From positions 11,344,239 to 11,408,238 of the forward strand of contig NC_092366.1 in NCBI RefSeq assembly GCF_030848805.1: a DNA stretch of 64,000 nt, given 5' to 3'. The position numbers and the translations under genes were made by a program. The DNA is from Temnothorax longispinosus (Eukaryota; Arthropoda; Insecta; Hymenoptera; Formicidae). The notes beneath the pieces were generated by a model. The model worked only from the letters and a program-made list of their open reading frames with translations. It was not told where the DNA came from and ran no database searches. Within the stretch, counting starts at the first letter, position 1. Each line of letters opens with the position of its first letter. This document shows, one piece after another, positions 20,876 through 30,650 of the stretch.

Positions 20876-21260
20876 ATCCCCAAGGGTGTAACTACCAATG
20901 TACAACTGCATCAATTGGCAAAACGTATGCGCATTCCATATTTTAGAGGTATTTTCATGCGCGACTCGTTACCGATCGGCGGTATACGTCGAAACGAGAG
21001 CGGTATCGTGAATTTGGATAATACTGAGGGACTGGGTACTCACTGGGTGGCGTACGCGAAGAGGGGAGATCGTGCCATATATTTCGACAGTTTTGGCAAT
21101 CTTCGACCACCGAAAGAATTGGCGCAGTATCTAGAGAACAATGTAATAGAGTACAATCGCACGCCTTATCAACGATACGATCAGAGCAATTGCGGACAAC
21201 TGTCTGCGTTTTCTACAGTCGGTTGACAATCAATTTAAAGACCGGCGTTACGCTGTTTAA
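20876..21260 (+). pseudogene. Adenovirus-like maturation cysteine protease, broken
   Basis: Cleaves capsid precursors in this virus-like lineage. The catalytic triad is visible: His in GTHWVAYAK, Asp in IYFDSFG, Cys in SNCGQL. The conserved frame reaches back through IPKGVTTNVQLHQLAKRM to an ATC at 20876-20878 where an ATG would be expected, so the start codon seems mutated. A small frameshift next to the active-site cysteine (about 21205) sends the frame to an early stop at 21226. The shifted frame stays open to 21260. Probably inactive. Confidence 0.85.
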
Positions 21261-21279
21261 TCTCAGTATTCATTCAAAC

Positions 21280-22010
21280 ATGTCACTGACATTTACGCTC
21301 ACCGGCAAGAGCAGCATCCTCGCGGTAAGCTACTTTCCCGCCGTGGATTTGAGCGATGGCGATTACGAGCTCGGTCTAACAGATTTTGAAACCTATCGCA
21401 CGATACCGAATGTAAATTCGTCGAACAATAAATTCTACTATGACGACGACGACAAGGAGATTATCATTCCCGAAGGATCGTACGAACTGCGTGATATAGA
21501 CATGTATCTGAAACGCGCTCTTTTATGGGACCAATCCAATAATGTCTCGACAAACGAAGATGAACCGCACCCATTGATTATTATTCATGCTAATAACAAT
21601 ACGATGAAGAGCGAGATCAAGTGCGCTTATCGGATAAATTTCACAAAACCGAACAACATTGGATCGCTGCTGGGATTTTCAGCGAATCGCGTGCTGGAGT
21701 CGCGACAATGGCACGAATCGGATGTTCCGCTAAATATCATCAACGTAAACATCATTCGCATAGAGTGTAACGTGACAGCGGGTGCGTACAGCAACGACAA
21801 GTACGTGCACACGATACACGAGTTTTCACCGAGCGTGCCACCAGGATATAAGATATCGGAAACGCCTGCACACAGATCATTTACCTTCCGATCATCGTAC
21901 GGAGCATTTTGGACTTGACGTTTCGCGTCGTGGATCAGGACGGTCGATTGATTGATTTTCGCGGAGAAGAGATCACCGTTAGACTGCATGTACGAAGACG
22001 ACAGCGATAA
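21280..22010 (+). pseudogene. Polinton minor capsid (penton-like) protein, C-terminal frameshift
   Basis: The start at ATG 21280 gives MSLTFTLTGKSSILAVSYFP, typical of the single-jelly-roll penton-like protein of Polintons, followed by DGDYELGLTDFETYRTIPNV. The frame stops at 21918, but from about 21870 another frame carries the expected ending (LDLTFRVVDQDGRLIDFRGE) to TAA 22008-22010. One frameshift thus removes the last strands of the fold. It would form the five-fold vertices of the particle. Confidence 0.85.
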
Positions 22011-22016
22011 CGTGAG

Positions 22017-22157
22017 ATGCTCGTACTGAACGAAGCTGAGCAGGTGCAACAGACGAGATACAAAATTAGAGAGACAATCCGATCGCCAAAGAAGAAACTC
22101 ACTGCGTCGAACATTGAATTTTTGAAATCATTGAGTTTCGTCGTACGAAATGGCTAA
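22017..22157 (+). CDS. 46-codon conserved small reading frame overlapping the capsid start
   Basis: ATG at 22017 gives MLVLNEAEQVQQTRYKIRET, a basic KKK stretch and FLKSLSFVVRNG before TAA at 22155-22157. The last eight bases overlap the capsid ATG at 22150 in another frame, which suggests translational coupling or reinitiation. It fills the whole gap between the two capsid genes, and I recall similar short proteins at this place in ant Polintons. No function known. Confidence 0.6.
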   Translation: MLVLNEAEQVQQTRYKIRETIRSPKKKLTASNIEFLKSLSFVVRNG

Positions 22158-23352
22158 TATCTTAAACATTGGAGGTGAACCGATCTTTGACGACAGCGTC
22201 GTCAAGATTGAGACACACACGTACAATCCGTACGCCAACACAACGTTTGGACATAACGATGAGATAAGAATACCCATACAACAGCAGGATTTATACACGT
22301 TGCCGTGCGAGAGCTTTCTCTACGTTGAAGGACGATTGGTAATAAAGAGAAGGAATGACGAGTCTATGACAACGCTTGCGAATAATTGCGTGGCGTTCAT
22401 GTTTGATGTAATTCGATACGAGCTCAACGGTGTGGAGATTGATCGCAACAGAAACGTTAGCATAACCAGTACCATCAAGAACTACGTATCGCTATCGTAT
22501 AATGATTCTCAACTCATGCGGAATGCTGGCTGGGACGTTACATCGAGCATACCGGAAGAATACTTCAACTTTTGCGTACCGCTCAAGTTGTTGCTGGGCT
22601 TTTGCGAGGATTACAAACGCGTGGTTGTTAACGCTCGTCACGAATTAATTTTGATACGAGCGCGTAGCGATAACAATTGCATTGTAAGAAATCCTGCGAC
22701 GGAGCCGGAAATCGAATTGTTTAAAATACAGTGGCGAATGCCTCACGTTACGTTAAACGAGGTTAATAAGCTATCTATGCTACGGAACATGGAAAGCGGG
22801 CGATATCTTAGTGTCAGTTTCCGTTCGTGGGATCTGTACGAGTATCCCATGTTGCAAAGCACGACCAAGCATTCATGGGCCGTCAAAACGGCGACTCAGC
22901 TAGAGAAGCCGCGGTACATTATCTTTGCGCTGCAGACCGGCCGCAAGAATATCATGTCTCAAAATGTTAGCGTATTCGATGCCTGTAACTTGACCAACGT
23001 GAAACTTTATCTAAACTCCGAATTTTATCCGTACGACGACATAAATCTGGATTTTGGCAAAAATCGATACGCCGTCCTTTTCGATATGTATGCGCGTTTT
23101 CGTAAAACTTATTACGGATACGATTCCTTCGATACGCTTTGCAGCTTGTATACATTCCTGATGGAAGGACCTTTTGTTGTCATCGATTGCTCGCGACAAA
23201 ACGACTCTGTCAAGAGCGCCACCGTGGATGTGCGAATAGAATTTGATTGTAAAGAAAATGTACCTGCAAATACTACCGCCTATTGTCTCATCTTGCCTGA
23301 TCGTGTAATCGAATACTGCCCGTTGTCTAATGTAGTGCGCAAACTCATGTAA
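22150..23352 (+). CDS. Polinton major capsid protein (double jelly roll)
   Basis: 400-codon uninterrupted frame beginning MANILNIGGEPIFDDSVVKI. Length, position after the penton-like gene and content (NDEIRIPIQQQDLYTLPCES near the N-terminus, GFCEDYKRVVVNARHELILI in the middle, NLTNVKLYLNSEFYPYDDIN in the second half) fit the double-jelly-roll major capsid protein of insect Polintons. Trimers of this fold tile the faces of an icosahedral particle. Intact here although neighbouring structural genes are damaged. Confidence 0.9.
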   Translation: MANILNIGGEPIFDDSVVKIETHTYNPYANTTFGHNDEIRIPIQQQDLYTLPCESFLYVEGRLVIKRRNDESMTTLANNCVAFMFDVIRYELNGVEIDRNRNVSITSTIKNYVSLSYNDSQLMRNAGWDVTSSIPEEYFNFCVPLKLLLGFCEDYKRVVVNARHELILIRARSDNNCIVRNPATEPEIELFKIQWRMPHVTLNEVNKLSMLRNMESGRYLSVSFRSWDLYEYPMLQSTTKHSWAVKTATQLEKPRYIIFALQTGRKNIMSQNVSVFDACNLTNVKLYLNSEFYPYDDINLDFGKNRYAVLFDMYARFRKTYYGYDSFDTLCSLYTFLMEGPFVVIDCSRQNDSVKSATVDVRIEFDCKENVPANTTAYCLILPDRVIEYCPLSNVVRKLM

Positions 23353-23431
23353 ATTGCAATATCAGCAGATATTGCGATATAAGATACACTGATGTACCGC
23401 GATAAGATACAGATTGCTCCGTCGTTTCGTC

Positions 23432-23944
23432 ATGATCGTACCGACGTTTGTCGATCTGCAAGGATTCACCGTCGGGATGAAATTTGTCGTGAAAGAGGTG
23501 GCGGTTCTGAGAAACGGGACCGTTTTGGCACATTACATTTTTACATGTCCTATGCCATGGAGTCTCCTCACGAAATCCGACAGATCATGCGCTTCCTGGT
23601 TGATTGCAAATCACCTTGGACTACGATGGGAGGATGGAAATGTGTCCTACAGCATGGCGAAACATCTAATTACATCGGCTGTACTTGGAGAGGGCGACGA
23701 GACGTCGATTCTTGTGTATGTCAAGGGATGCCAGAAACGAGAATGGCTGGTGGATCTGCTTGAGAATAAAGCGAGAAAACATCTAAAAATTGAGACTTTG
23801 GATGCAGATTACGAAGATATCGAATCTTTAAATAATCTAGATGTTACTAATACTGTAAGATGCGGAAAACATGTTAAGAATTGCGCATTACAAAATGTAT
23901 TAAAAATATTTAACTGGTGGTCGCGACACCAGAAAAAATTATGA
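23432..23944 (+). CDS. Conserved Polinton protein of unknown function
   Basis: ATG at 23432 gives MIVPTFVDLQGFTVGMKFVV, then KEWL-like motifs (QKREWLVDLL) and a conserved C-terminal block DYEDIESLNNLDVTNTVRCG with CxKHVxNCALQN-like residues. The opening VDLQGF with an aspartate on a first strand is reminiscent of RNase H-fold exonucleases, but I see no clear second and third acidic motifs. Six in-frame codons upstream precede this ATG. I chose this one because the conserved sequence starts here. Confidence 0.75.
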   Translation: MIVPTFVDLQGFTVGMKFVVKEVAVLRNGTVLAHYIFTCPMPWSLLTKSDRSCASWLIANHLGLRWEDGNVSYSMAKHLITSAVLGEGDETSILVYVKGCQKREWLVDLLENKARKHLKIETLDADYEDIESLNNLDVTNTVRCGKHVKNCALQNVLKIFNWWSRHQKKL

Positions 23945-24027
23945 TTTTTTGAAATAAACTATATATGTATATATAAATGTTTTATTTCCTTTTCCTACAT
24001 ACTTTGTAGTATAATATAGATGTTTTA

Positions 24028-24540
24028 GCTGTTCAAGAGCTGTTTTTAGCTGTTTTTTTAGTTGTTTTTAGTTGTTTGATGGCTGTTTTTAGCTGTTCAA
24101 TAGCAGTTATACAGATCGCAGTTATACAGATAGCTGTTTTAGTTGTTTCATAGCTGTTCAAGAGCTGTTTTTAGCTGTTTTATAGCGGTTCAATAGCTGC
24201 TTGATAGCTGTTTGATAGCTGTTTTTTGCTGTTTTTAGCTGTTTCATAGCGGTTTAATAGCTGTTTGATAGCTGTTTTTAGCTGTTTCATAGCGGTTCAA
24301 TAGCTGTTTGATAGCTGTTTGATAGCTGTTTTTAGCTGTTTTTAGCTGTTTCATAGCGGTTCAAGAGCTGTTTGATAGCTGTTTTTAGCTGTTTTTAGCT
24401 GTTTCATGGCTGTTTGATAGCTGTTTGATAGCTGTTTTTAGCTGTTTCATAGCGGTTCAAGAGCTGTTTGATAGCTGTTTGATAGCTGTTCAAAAGCTGT
24501 TTTTAGCTGTTTGATAGCTGTTCAATAGCAGTTATACAGA
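24028..24540. repeat. AGCTGTT-type satellite array, about 500 bp
   Basis: Dozens of 10-14-base steps such as TTTGATAGCTGTTTTTAGCTG and TTTCATAGCGGTTCAATAGC fill the space between the last Polinton gene and the right terminal repeat. The AGCTGTT core recurs on a roughly regular spacing. Confidence 0.95.
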
Positions 24541-24612
24541 TTAAACCATTGAAAGTTAATGGTGCGATATCGTTTTCATGAACATACGTGTCTCGCGGTG
24601 AATACGCGTGCC
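24540..24612. repeat. Subterminal repeat fragment shared with 12660-12740
   Basis: Around 24545-24600 the text ATACAGATTAAACCATTGAA, then CGTTTTCATGAACATACGTG and TCTCGCGG matches, with few changes, the unit upstream of the polymerase promoter at about 12670-12735. The same repeat thus lies inside both terminal repeats of the Polinton. Confidence 0.75.
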
Positions 24613-24614
24613 GC

Positions 24615-25198
24615 ACTCGTCGCGCAAACGGAGGCCGCGGGAGCGAGAGGGACCGCGCGCGAGAGAAAGAGACCGCGCGAACGAGAAGATTCGCGCAAAC
24701 GGGGGGACGGGGGCGCGAGACACCGCGCGAACGAGAAGACGCGCGCGACCGGGGGACGGGGGGGGACATCTACGAGGGGGAGATAACGCGAGCGTGTCGT
24801 GTGACGTCACGCGGACTCCGCGGCGCGGCGAAACGCTAACGCGGGTCCCCTCGCTCCGCGGCGCCCGAAAACGCGAACGCTCCGCGGCGCGGCGAAAACG
24901 CGAATCCCCCCTCGCCCCGCGGCGCGGCGGAAACGCGGTCGCACCGCGGCGCCGGAAAACGCGGTTCACCCCTCGCCCCGCGACGCAGGAAAACGTGGTT
25001 CCCCCTCCCCCTCGACGCCGGAAAACGCGGTTTTCCCTCCCCCTCCTCCGCGACGCCCGAAAAACGCGGTTCCCCCCTTCCCCGCGGCGCCCGCGGTCCC
25101 TCCCCGCCCCCCGCGGTCTTACCCCCCCGCCGCGGTACCTCCCCGCCCCTCACCCCCCTTCATTGCTCCCTAGTTAGAACAAACGTAGCTTACCTACT
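24615..25198 (-). repeat. Polinton right terminal inverted repeat, GC-rich
   Basis: Complement of the left repeat with small length differences in the internal GC-rich units. It ends in TACCTACT followed directly by the target duplication. Confidence 0.92.
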
Positions 25199-25204
25199 GA
25201 TTCT
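25199..25204. repeat. Target-site duplication GATTCT (right)
   Basis: Matches 10712-10717 exactly. Confidence 0.93.
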
Positions 25205-25510
25205 CATCTTTGTGGCCTCTTTTATTCAGATACAGGCAAAAGATAAAATAGTATGGACATGCCGGAAATACATATTTCACGCGATATACTACCGTGGCTC
25301 TACGAACCTTACTAGCGAGATCGTTTACAACGAACGTGTGGATATTTTTACTAAAGACGTTAAAGACGTTAACAGATCAATGGAATCTGTTCTCATTCAT
25401 TTTCAGGATACAGTTTCGCATCTTTAAGGTATGTTTCCCTGTCTTTTCTACCATCCGTCATAATGACTCCGGAACTAGTCATGCTTTGTGAAGATGCGTA
25501 ATATTGCTTA
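25205..25510. other. Right flank of the Polinton, unassigned
   Basis: Open for about 70 codons after the target duplication but without recognisable similarity. It may be part of an older disrupted element that served as target. Confidence 0.4.
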
Positions 25511-26829
25511 AAACAACCTGGCTTCAAAGCGCGGATCTAGCTCGCAGCTGGTCTGGGTTCGAAGGAGGCGTGAAGGAGGAGAAGCGTGACGAGGTCGGCA
25601 AAATAAAGTGTACCGTCTTGGTGTACCGTCTTGGCAACAAAAATAACAAGAGTTTATTCTATAACAAGAGCTCGCGGTATTTACAACGGATTAACATAGG
25701 CGGTGACAAGTGTTCGCGGTATGTACAACGGGTTAATCTGGATTCGATACCAGGTGTTCGCGAGATCGACAGTGGTTGGGCGTGCGCAAGATACAATGAT
25801 CGGTCTGGCGCGGGCGGCGCGAGGTAATACGCGGTACGTACGGGGCGGAGCCGGTACTTTCGGCGGTCTCGCGGGCCGAATCGCGTGACAATGGATATTG
25901 GTACGGGCGGAGCCGGTTTTCCGGGCGGCGCGGATCGGAGCGCGGGGAAAGTGGCGCGAAGCGCGGATGCGGGATCGCGGTAATTCGGCGCAGTAGGCGT
26001 AGGATCGATCTAGCGCGAGCTCGACCACCGAGAAACGCTCGGCGGAGGCTACGAGCGGCTAGATCGAGGAAAGCGGCGCGAGTCCGGCCACCGAAAAGCG
26101 CCCGGGGTAGGCCGACTGCAAGCGTTGAGAGACGGAGCGGTATCCGATCAAGAAGCGCTCGGTGGAGGTAGAGAAACGCTCTGCCCTTGTTCGGATATCC
26201 TTGGGGAGGAAGCTCGTCGTTTGCCGAGAAACCCTCGGCGAAGACAGAGAATGCCAGAGGCGCTCTACCTTCTTTTCGGACTGGCTTCGAATAATCGGAA
26301 GATCAGGAAAGCTGGTCGTTTGCCGAGACACCCTCGGCGAAGACAGAGAATGCCAGAGGCGCTTTACCTTCTTTTCGGACTGGCTTGGTGCGGGAACTCA
26401 GGATCGGTGCGGTTGGTAAGACGGATGATCAGGAATCGCAAATTGTGCCAGCGACGCCTGGCGTTACGGAGTGGTGGGGGTAGCGACGGCCATCGTGAGC
26501 GCCGGGACTGTGCGGCGGGACGATCAAGGTGATTACGGCGTCCCGACGCCGCGATCGCGTTTGACGGTCGTCAATCGCCTTCAGCCCCGCTCGGTGCGTC
26601 GAGGCGGTTGCCGCGGTAAGTCCGTTCGCGGACTTCCTAACAATACATTCTAACGTTAAAAAGATACAGTGGGCACACCGTGCCCGTTCTTCACCCTGCG
26701 GGTGGTCGGTGGGTGATCTCGGCAGGGTGTTCATGCCGGAACGATGCAGTTTCGGGGGGTGCATCGTTACATGCTCTTTCGACCGCCATTACATGAGATC
26801 GACCCGGCGTAGTTTACATCGATATATAT
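25511..26829. other. GC-rich unassigned stretch with 99-bp duplication
   Basis: GC-rich, with many short repeats (for example TACGGGCGGAGCCGG twice near 25840 and 25900). A 99-bp unit starting GCTCGTCGTTTGCCGAGA at 26212 is repeated at 26311. It resembles a long LTR or leader of a retroelement, but no ends or coding region can be fixed. Confidence 0.45.
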
Positions 26830-27070
26830 TGTTACGCTCAATACGCGTACGCCGCACTCGCACTCTCACCACACTCGCGAACGCGCCGCGCTTCTCCGTC
26901 ACCGGGAATAAAGATACTCTCTTTGATTATAAAAGAACGGATTTATTGCTCAGATACAACGAGACATGTCTGACAGGTTCGAGATCCAGAGCGTAAATCT
27001 GACAAACGATATTTACAAACAACCGTCGCTAAGAACGATTCGCATCTTCTTTTACAGCACGGGCGTAACA
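26830..27070 (-). repeat. 3' LTR of the Gypsy-like element
   Basis: 241 bp, TGTTACGCTC to CGGGCGTAACA. Shares the block GGGAATAAAGATACTCTCTT and following sequence with 28971-29247. Confidence 0.88.
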
Positions 27071-27086
27071 CTACCCCCCCTCTTCC

Positions 27087-27888
27087 AGGATTGTCGCCCC
27101 GACAATCAGGGAGGGTAGTTTCTTGCGGTCCCCAGTCACTGCACCGTAGACTCCAAGGCATCAAACGGTTGACTTGCCCTTCTCGAGCTGCTGCTCCGAG
27201 TTACCGGGCCTAGACCGTCTAGGCCTCGGTAGTCGGTTACCGGGCCTAGACCGTCTCCGACCGAACCTCTTCCGGAGAGAGCTGGCCAGGCTCCTCTTTC
27301 TGCCGGTTCCAGACGACCTCGCAGGAACTCCGCTTTCCCGTGGACTCCGCCGCTGCCGATCACTCGCGATGACGCTCCTCTAAATCTTCGGACAAGGGGA
27401 AGGGAACTTTCTGAGGACCCAACGTCATTTAGACTCCCCGAGTCCCTGTCTCGGCATTCGCCCAAGTCCCTCGGGAAACCTCAATCGAAAACCGAGGAAG
27501 AGGCAGTCTTCTTTAAAAAAAAAAAAAACTTTTCTTAAGAAGTCTTCGGCCGATGTCCTGCCGCGGTAATCCTCAACTCCTCTCGTACCACTGACTTCTC
27601 TAAAAAAATAAACACCACACAAAAAAAGGAAACCAAATATTTAAACAACAAAATCGAATTAAACTCATTATCTCATAACTTTTTTTATTAAATATTCATC
27701 CAAAATTCCAATCTTTACCACTACTTTATTCCCTTTTATTCCTCCATCTCCTTCTCTTCTCCATTATACCCCGCGCCTCTATCCTTCCCCTTTTCAAATT
27801 TCTTTTCACGAGCATAGCCCTCCCTCTGAATTATTTTAATCGCTTTCGCTCGTTCGACCGCCTGACTCCAGGAAGTTATCCCCTTTAT
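27087..27888. other. Remnant between gag and 3' LTR, no recognisable pol
   Basis: Contains a purine tract, pyrimidine-rich and A-rich runs and an open GC-rich frame (27465-27136, minus) that I do not recognise. The reverse transcriptase/integrase region expected here is missing. Confidence 0.5.
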
Positions 27889-28912
27889 CTACAATGTCTG
27901 TCTGATAAAATGATCCGAAACGGCAGACACAAATTGCGAGCAAGCGATTTTATCTCGCAATTCATAGGGGCACTCGGAATACGCAAGACAAGATAGATGC
28001 TCGATATTGGAGCCAAAAGCGGCTAAATCCTCCCCAAATTTTTGTTTACGATTCGTCAGCGCGGAATAACAGTTTTGAGAAAAGTACGCCTCCCCGAATC
28101 GCAACTCGAGCTTCGTCCTAAGCTCCGCAAAGCTCAACCGCTCGACATCCTGCACTGTTTCAAGAATCGAGCGCGCCCTTCCCTCAAGCTTGAGGCTAAC
28201 GCGACGGTTTTTGTCGCGTCGTCCCAGCGATTCGCCCGCGCAATCAAACTAAGTTGGGAAAAATATTCCTGTAACGGAGTCGTCCCATCGTACGTATCAG
28301 GCTTGAGCCTGTATCCAAGCCTGTCACTTGCGTCCGCGGCACTGTCACTCGCGTACGCATCTCTCTCCTCCGCGCGTATAGTTCGCGTTACCGCGCCGGC
28401 GCCGGCCGCGGTCGTATCTCTCACGCTCGCGCGCGCGACGTTTTCACCCACGCCGCTTACGACCGCATCTCTCTCACTCGCGCGCACCACATTATCCCAC
28501 GCGGCACTTACGGTCGTGCCCCTTCCGTTCGTGCGCACATCATCACTCGCGAGGTCCGTGATCGCGTCTCTTTCAATTGTGTGTGCGATTTCGCCCGCAC
28601 CATTCGCGACCGCGTCCTCCTCGCGCGCGACCCGTGCCCTCTCGGCGTTCGCGACTCGCACTTCCGAGTCCCCGGTCACTCTGTTAATAGAAGGACTTAG
28701 CTGTTGTGAGTCGCCGAAGTTCGTCCCTCGAAGACGGCGGAGCTTTTCCTCCTGCCGACGGAACGTCGCCGCGTACTCCCTTTCCCTTCGCGCAGAAGTC
28801 GGACTTCTTCGATGACGGTCCGGAGAGTCTCCGTGATATATGATGACATCGCCGCCGCTTCCATGGCCTCGTGCTGAAGCTTTTCTACCCGGAGTTTCTT
28901 TCTCGTGGCCAT
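27889..28912 (-). pseudogene. Gag-like protein, frameshifted
   Basis: ATG at 28912 begins MATRKKLRVEKLQHEAMEAA with a predicted helix. A frame change near 28800 leads into a long alanine/arginine-rich linker, then the capsid-like block LGYRLKPDTYDGTTPLQEYF and SQLSLIARANRWDDATKTVA. Another change near 28145 leads to LSFAELRTKLELRFGEAYFS and CPYELRDKIACSQFVSAVSD, ending at 27889. It is clearly related to the gag at 198-1052. No nucleocapsid or protease region remains. Confidence 0.82.
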
Positions 28913-28949
28913 CGGAATAATCGGAGTAATGCTCGTCGTCGCTCGTCCT

Positions 28950-28967
28950 ATCCTGGACGAGCCCCCA
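28950..28967 (-). other. tRNA-Pro-type primer binding site
   Basis: Minus strand reads TGGGGGCTCGTCCAGGAT, three bases from the 5' LTR edge, as in the element at 1083-1100. Confidence 0.8.
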
Positions 28968-28970
28968 AAA

Positions 28971-29247
28971 TGTTACGCTCGACACGCGTTCGCCGCACTC
29001 GCACTCTCACCACACTCGCGATCGCGCCGCGCTTCCCCGTCACCGGGAATAAAGATACTCTCTTCGATTATAAAAGAACGGATTTATTGCTCAGATATAA
29101 CGAGACACGTGTGACAGGTTCGAGATCCAGAGCGTAAATCTGACAAACGATATTTACAAACAACCGTCGCTAAGAACGATTCGCGTCTTCTTTCTACGGG
29201 GCAACTCGTATGAACGCACGGCACGGTCGTACAGCACGGGCGTAACA
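28971..29247 (-). repeat. 5' LTR of the Gypsy-like element
   Basis: 277 bp, TGTTACGCTC to CGGGCGTAACA. About 36 bp longer than its partner, owing to a block around 29195-29235. Confidence 0.88.
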
Positions 29248-29874
29248 ATATACATACAGTGTCTTGTAAATAATCTCGGGATCGTATATTTACGATAATG
29301 TTATATACTTAAAGTTTTAATTAAATAATTAGTATACTATTTGATATTATTTGCTACCTTCTTCATCATCTCGATATACTATCGTACGTCTCAATATTAG
29401 TAATAAAACTTTGATTAATTACACTAAAGTCATAGTAAAAGATCGTTATTCTTTTCCCTTTCATATTTATTACTAATGTTTTTAAACAATATTTGTAATT
29501 ATTTAATCAAATGGTTTAATATATTTTGGTATTATTCGGAACTTTGAATAGAGACAACTTACTATTGTATAATTATGTCTTAGTTTAAGAATATTTCTCT
29601 AATTTAAGGTCATTATCTGATTTTCGAGTTTCCTTTCTCAGAAATATGAATTATTAAAACCATTTACTTGGAATAAGATTTTATTTATTCAATAAATTCT
29701 AAATACACTAAAGTAACTCAATTAATTTGCACGTCCTTTGAAATAAAGTTCAGTTAAATAACTATTTAGTTAAATATTTTACAACCTTTAGATATCATTT
29801 AAAACTTTGTTACTGAATAATACCTTTTTTTCTATATTGAATATAAAGACTATAAAATCGATTCTATCATGAGT
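29248..29874. other. AT-rich stretch, no gene seen
   Basis: No open frame of note and no recognisable repeat apart from general AT-richness. Confidence 0.5.
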
Positions 29875-30054
29875 ATTAATAAATACAGAGTTAATCAGTC
29901 CTTTGGGAACAATCACAGTTTATTCAGTAAATGATTTGTCGAATTGCACAACAGTATAAAGCGAAAGCGCGACAGAGACGAAGCACACGACTCGAGGCTC
30001 GAGACACGCTCTGCTTGTCGGTCGGCCGAAGCTCCGGCAGTCCCTCGTGCTGTG
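29875..30054 (-). repeat. LTR-like copy (left)
   Basis: 180 bp, nearly identical to 33267-33446. Confidence 0.75.
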
Positions 30055-30650
30055 CATTGGTTTAGCGGTCTTATGCTACGCTTATGCTAAGTTATGCATT
30101 TTGTGTGCAATGGCTTTTAGTGTCTAGCACTAGTGATGTGTCTGTATACACTCTGATTGGTTACGCCGTTATGTGTTCTGACCAATGAAAAAAGGTCTAA
30201 AAAATTGTCGGACTCTGTATTCTATAGGGATTCTATTTCCATGCTTACACTTTTTAATGTGAAGTGCAGTTCTATATGGGTTTACAATTCTTCGCGCGAA
30301 GCGAGGTTTCGCATAGTTTTGCAAATTTTTATGCAAAACAAGATCTACCCCCTATTGTTCGATGCTTTGGATGTAAAACTAGGTCTATAATTATACTGCT
30401 TTATATGGTTTTGCGACTTTCCGTACAAAGCAAAGTTTATCCTTCGGTGTTTTGGATTTCTTACATTGAATAGAACTTGTATGAAATAAAGGTTATTTGA
30501 AAATATATTTTTTATTTATTAATAATAGTTTAATATTAATTAGTAATAGGTATTTTTTATAGAATCTTTTCTTAGTTTTATTATAAAATTAATTAACAAA
30601 TAATAATTTAATAAATAAATAATAATTTTATTACAATCTAGACCATAAAA

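Larger units (their letters stand above)
10718..25198. mobile_element. Complete Polinton/Maverick element, 14,481 bp
   Basis: Both termini read inward AGTAGGTAAGCTACGTTTGT and are flanked by GATTCT (10712-10717 and 25199-25204), the 6-bp target duplication typical of Polintons. Inside are all hallmark genes: protein-primed DNA polymerase B, retroviral-type integrase with chromodomain, FtsK/HerA-type packaging ATPase, adenovirus-like cysteine protease, major and minor capsid proteins. Lineage accessory genes are also present. Several genes carry frameshifts or stops, so the copy is probably not autonomous. The perfect target duplication and open capsid and integrase frames argue for fairly recent insertion. 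Confidence 0.96.
26830..29247 (-). mobile_element. Gypsy-like LTR retrotransposon, internally deleted, both LTRs
   Basis: LTRs at 26830-27070 and 28971-29247 share TGTTACGCTC...CGTAACA ends and most of their sequence. The right copy has an extra block near 29195-29235. ATAT flanks both sides, a plausible 4-bp target duplication. On the minus strand the 5' LTR is followed by a tRNA-Pro-type primer site and gag. A purine tract (GGAAGAGGGGGGGTAG at 27071-27086) precedes the 3' LTR. Only about 1.9 kb lies between the LTRs and no pol is present, so it is non-autonomous. Confidence 0.88.

Noticed and set aside
24028..24540. Possible CRISPR-like array
   Set aside because: Units vary in length, there are no unique spacers of constant size, and the setting is a eukaryotic transposon.
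26125..26653. Overlapping frames near the 99-bp duplication
   Set aside because: No family resemblance, arginine-rich in all frames, explained by GC-rich repeats.
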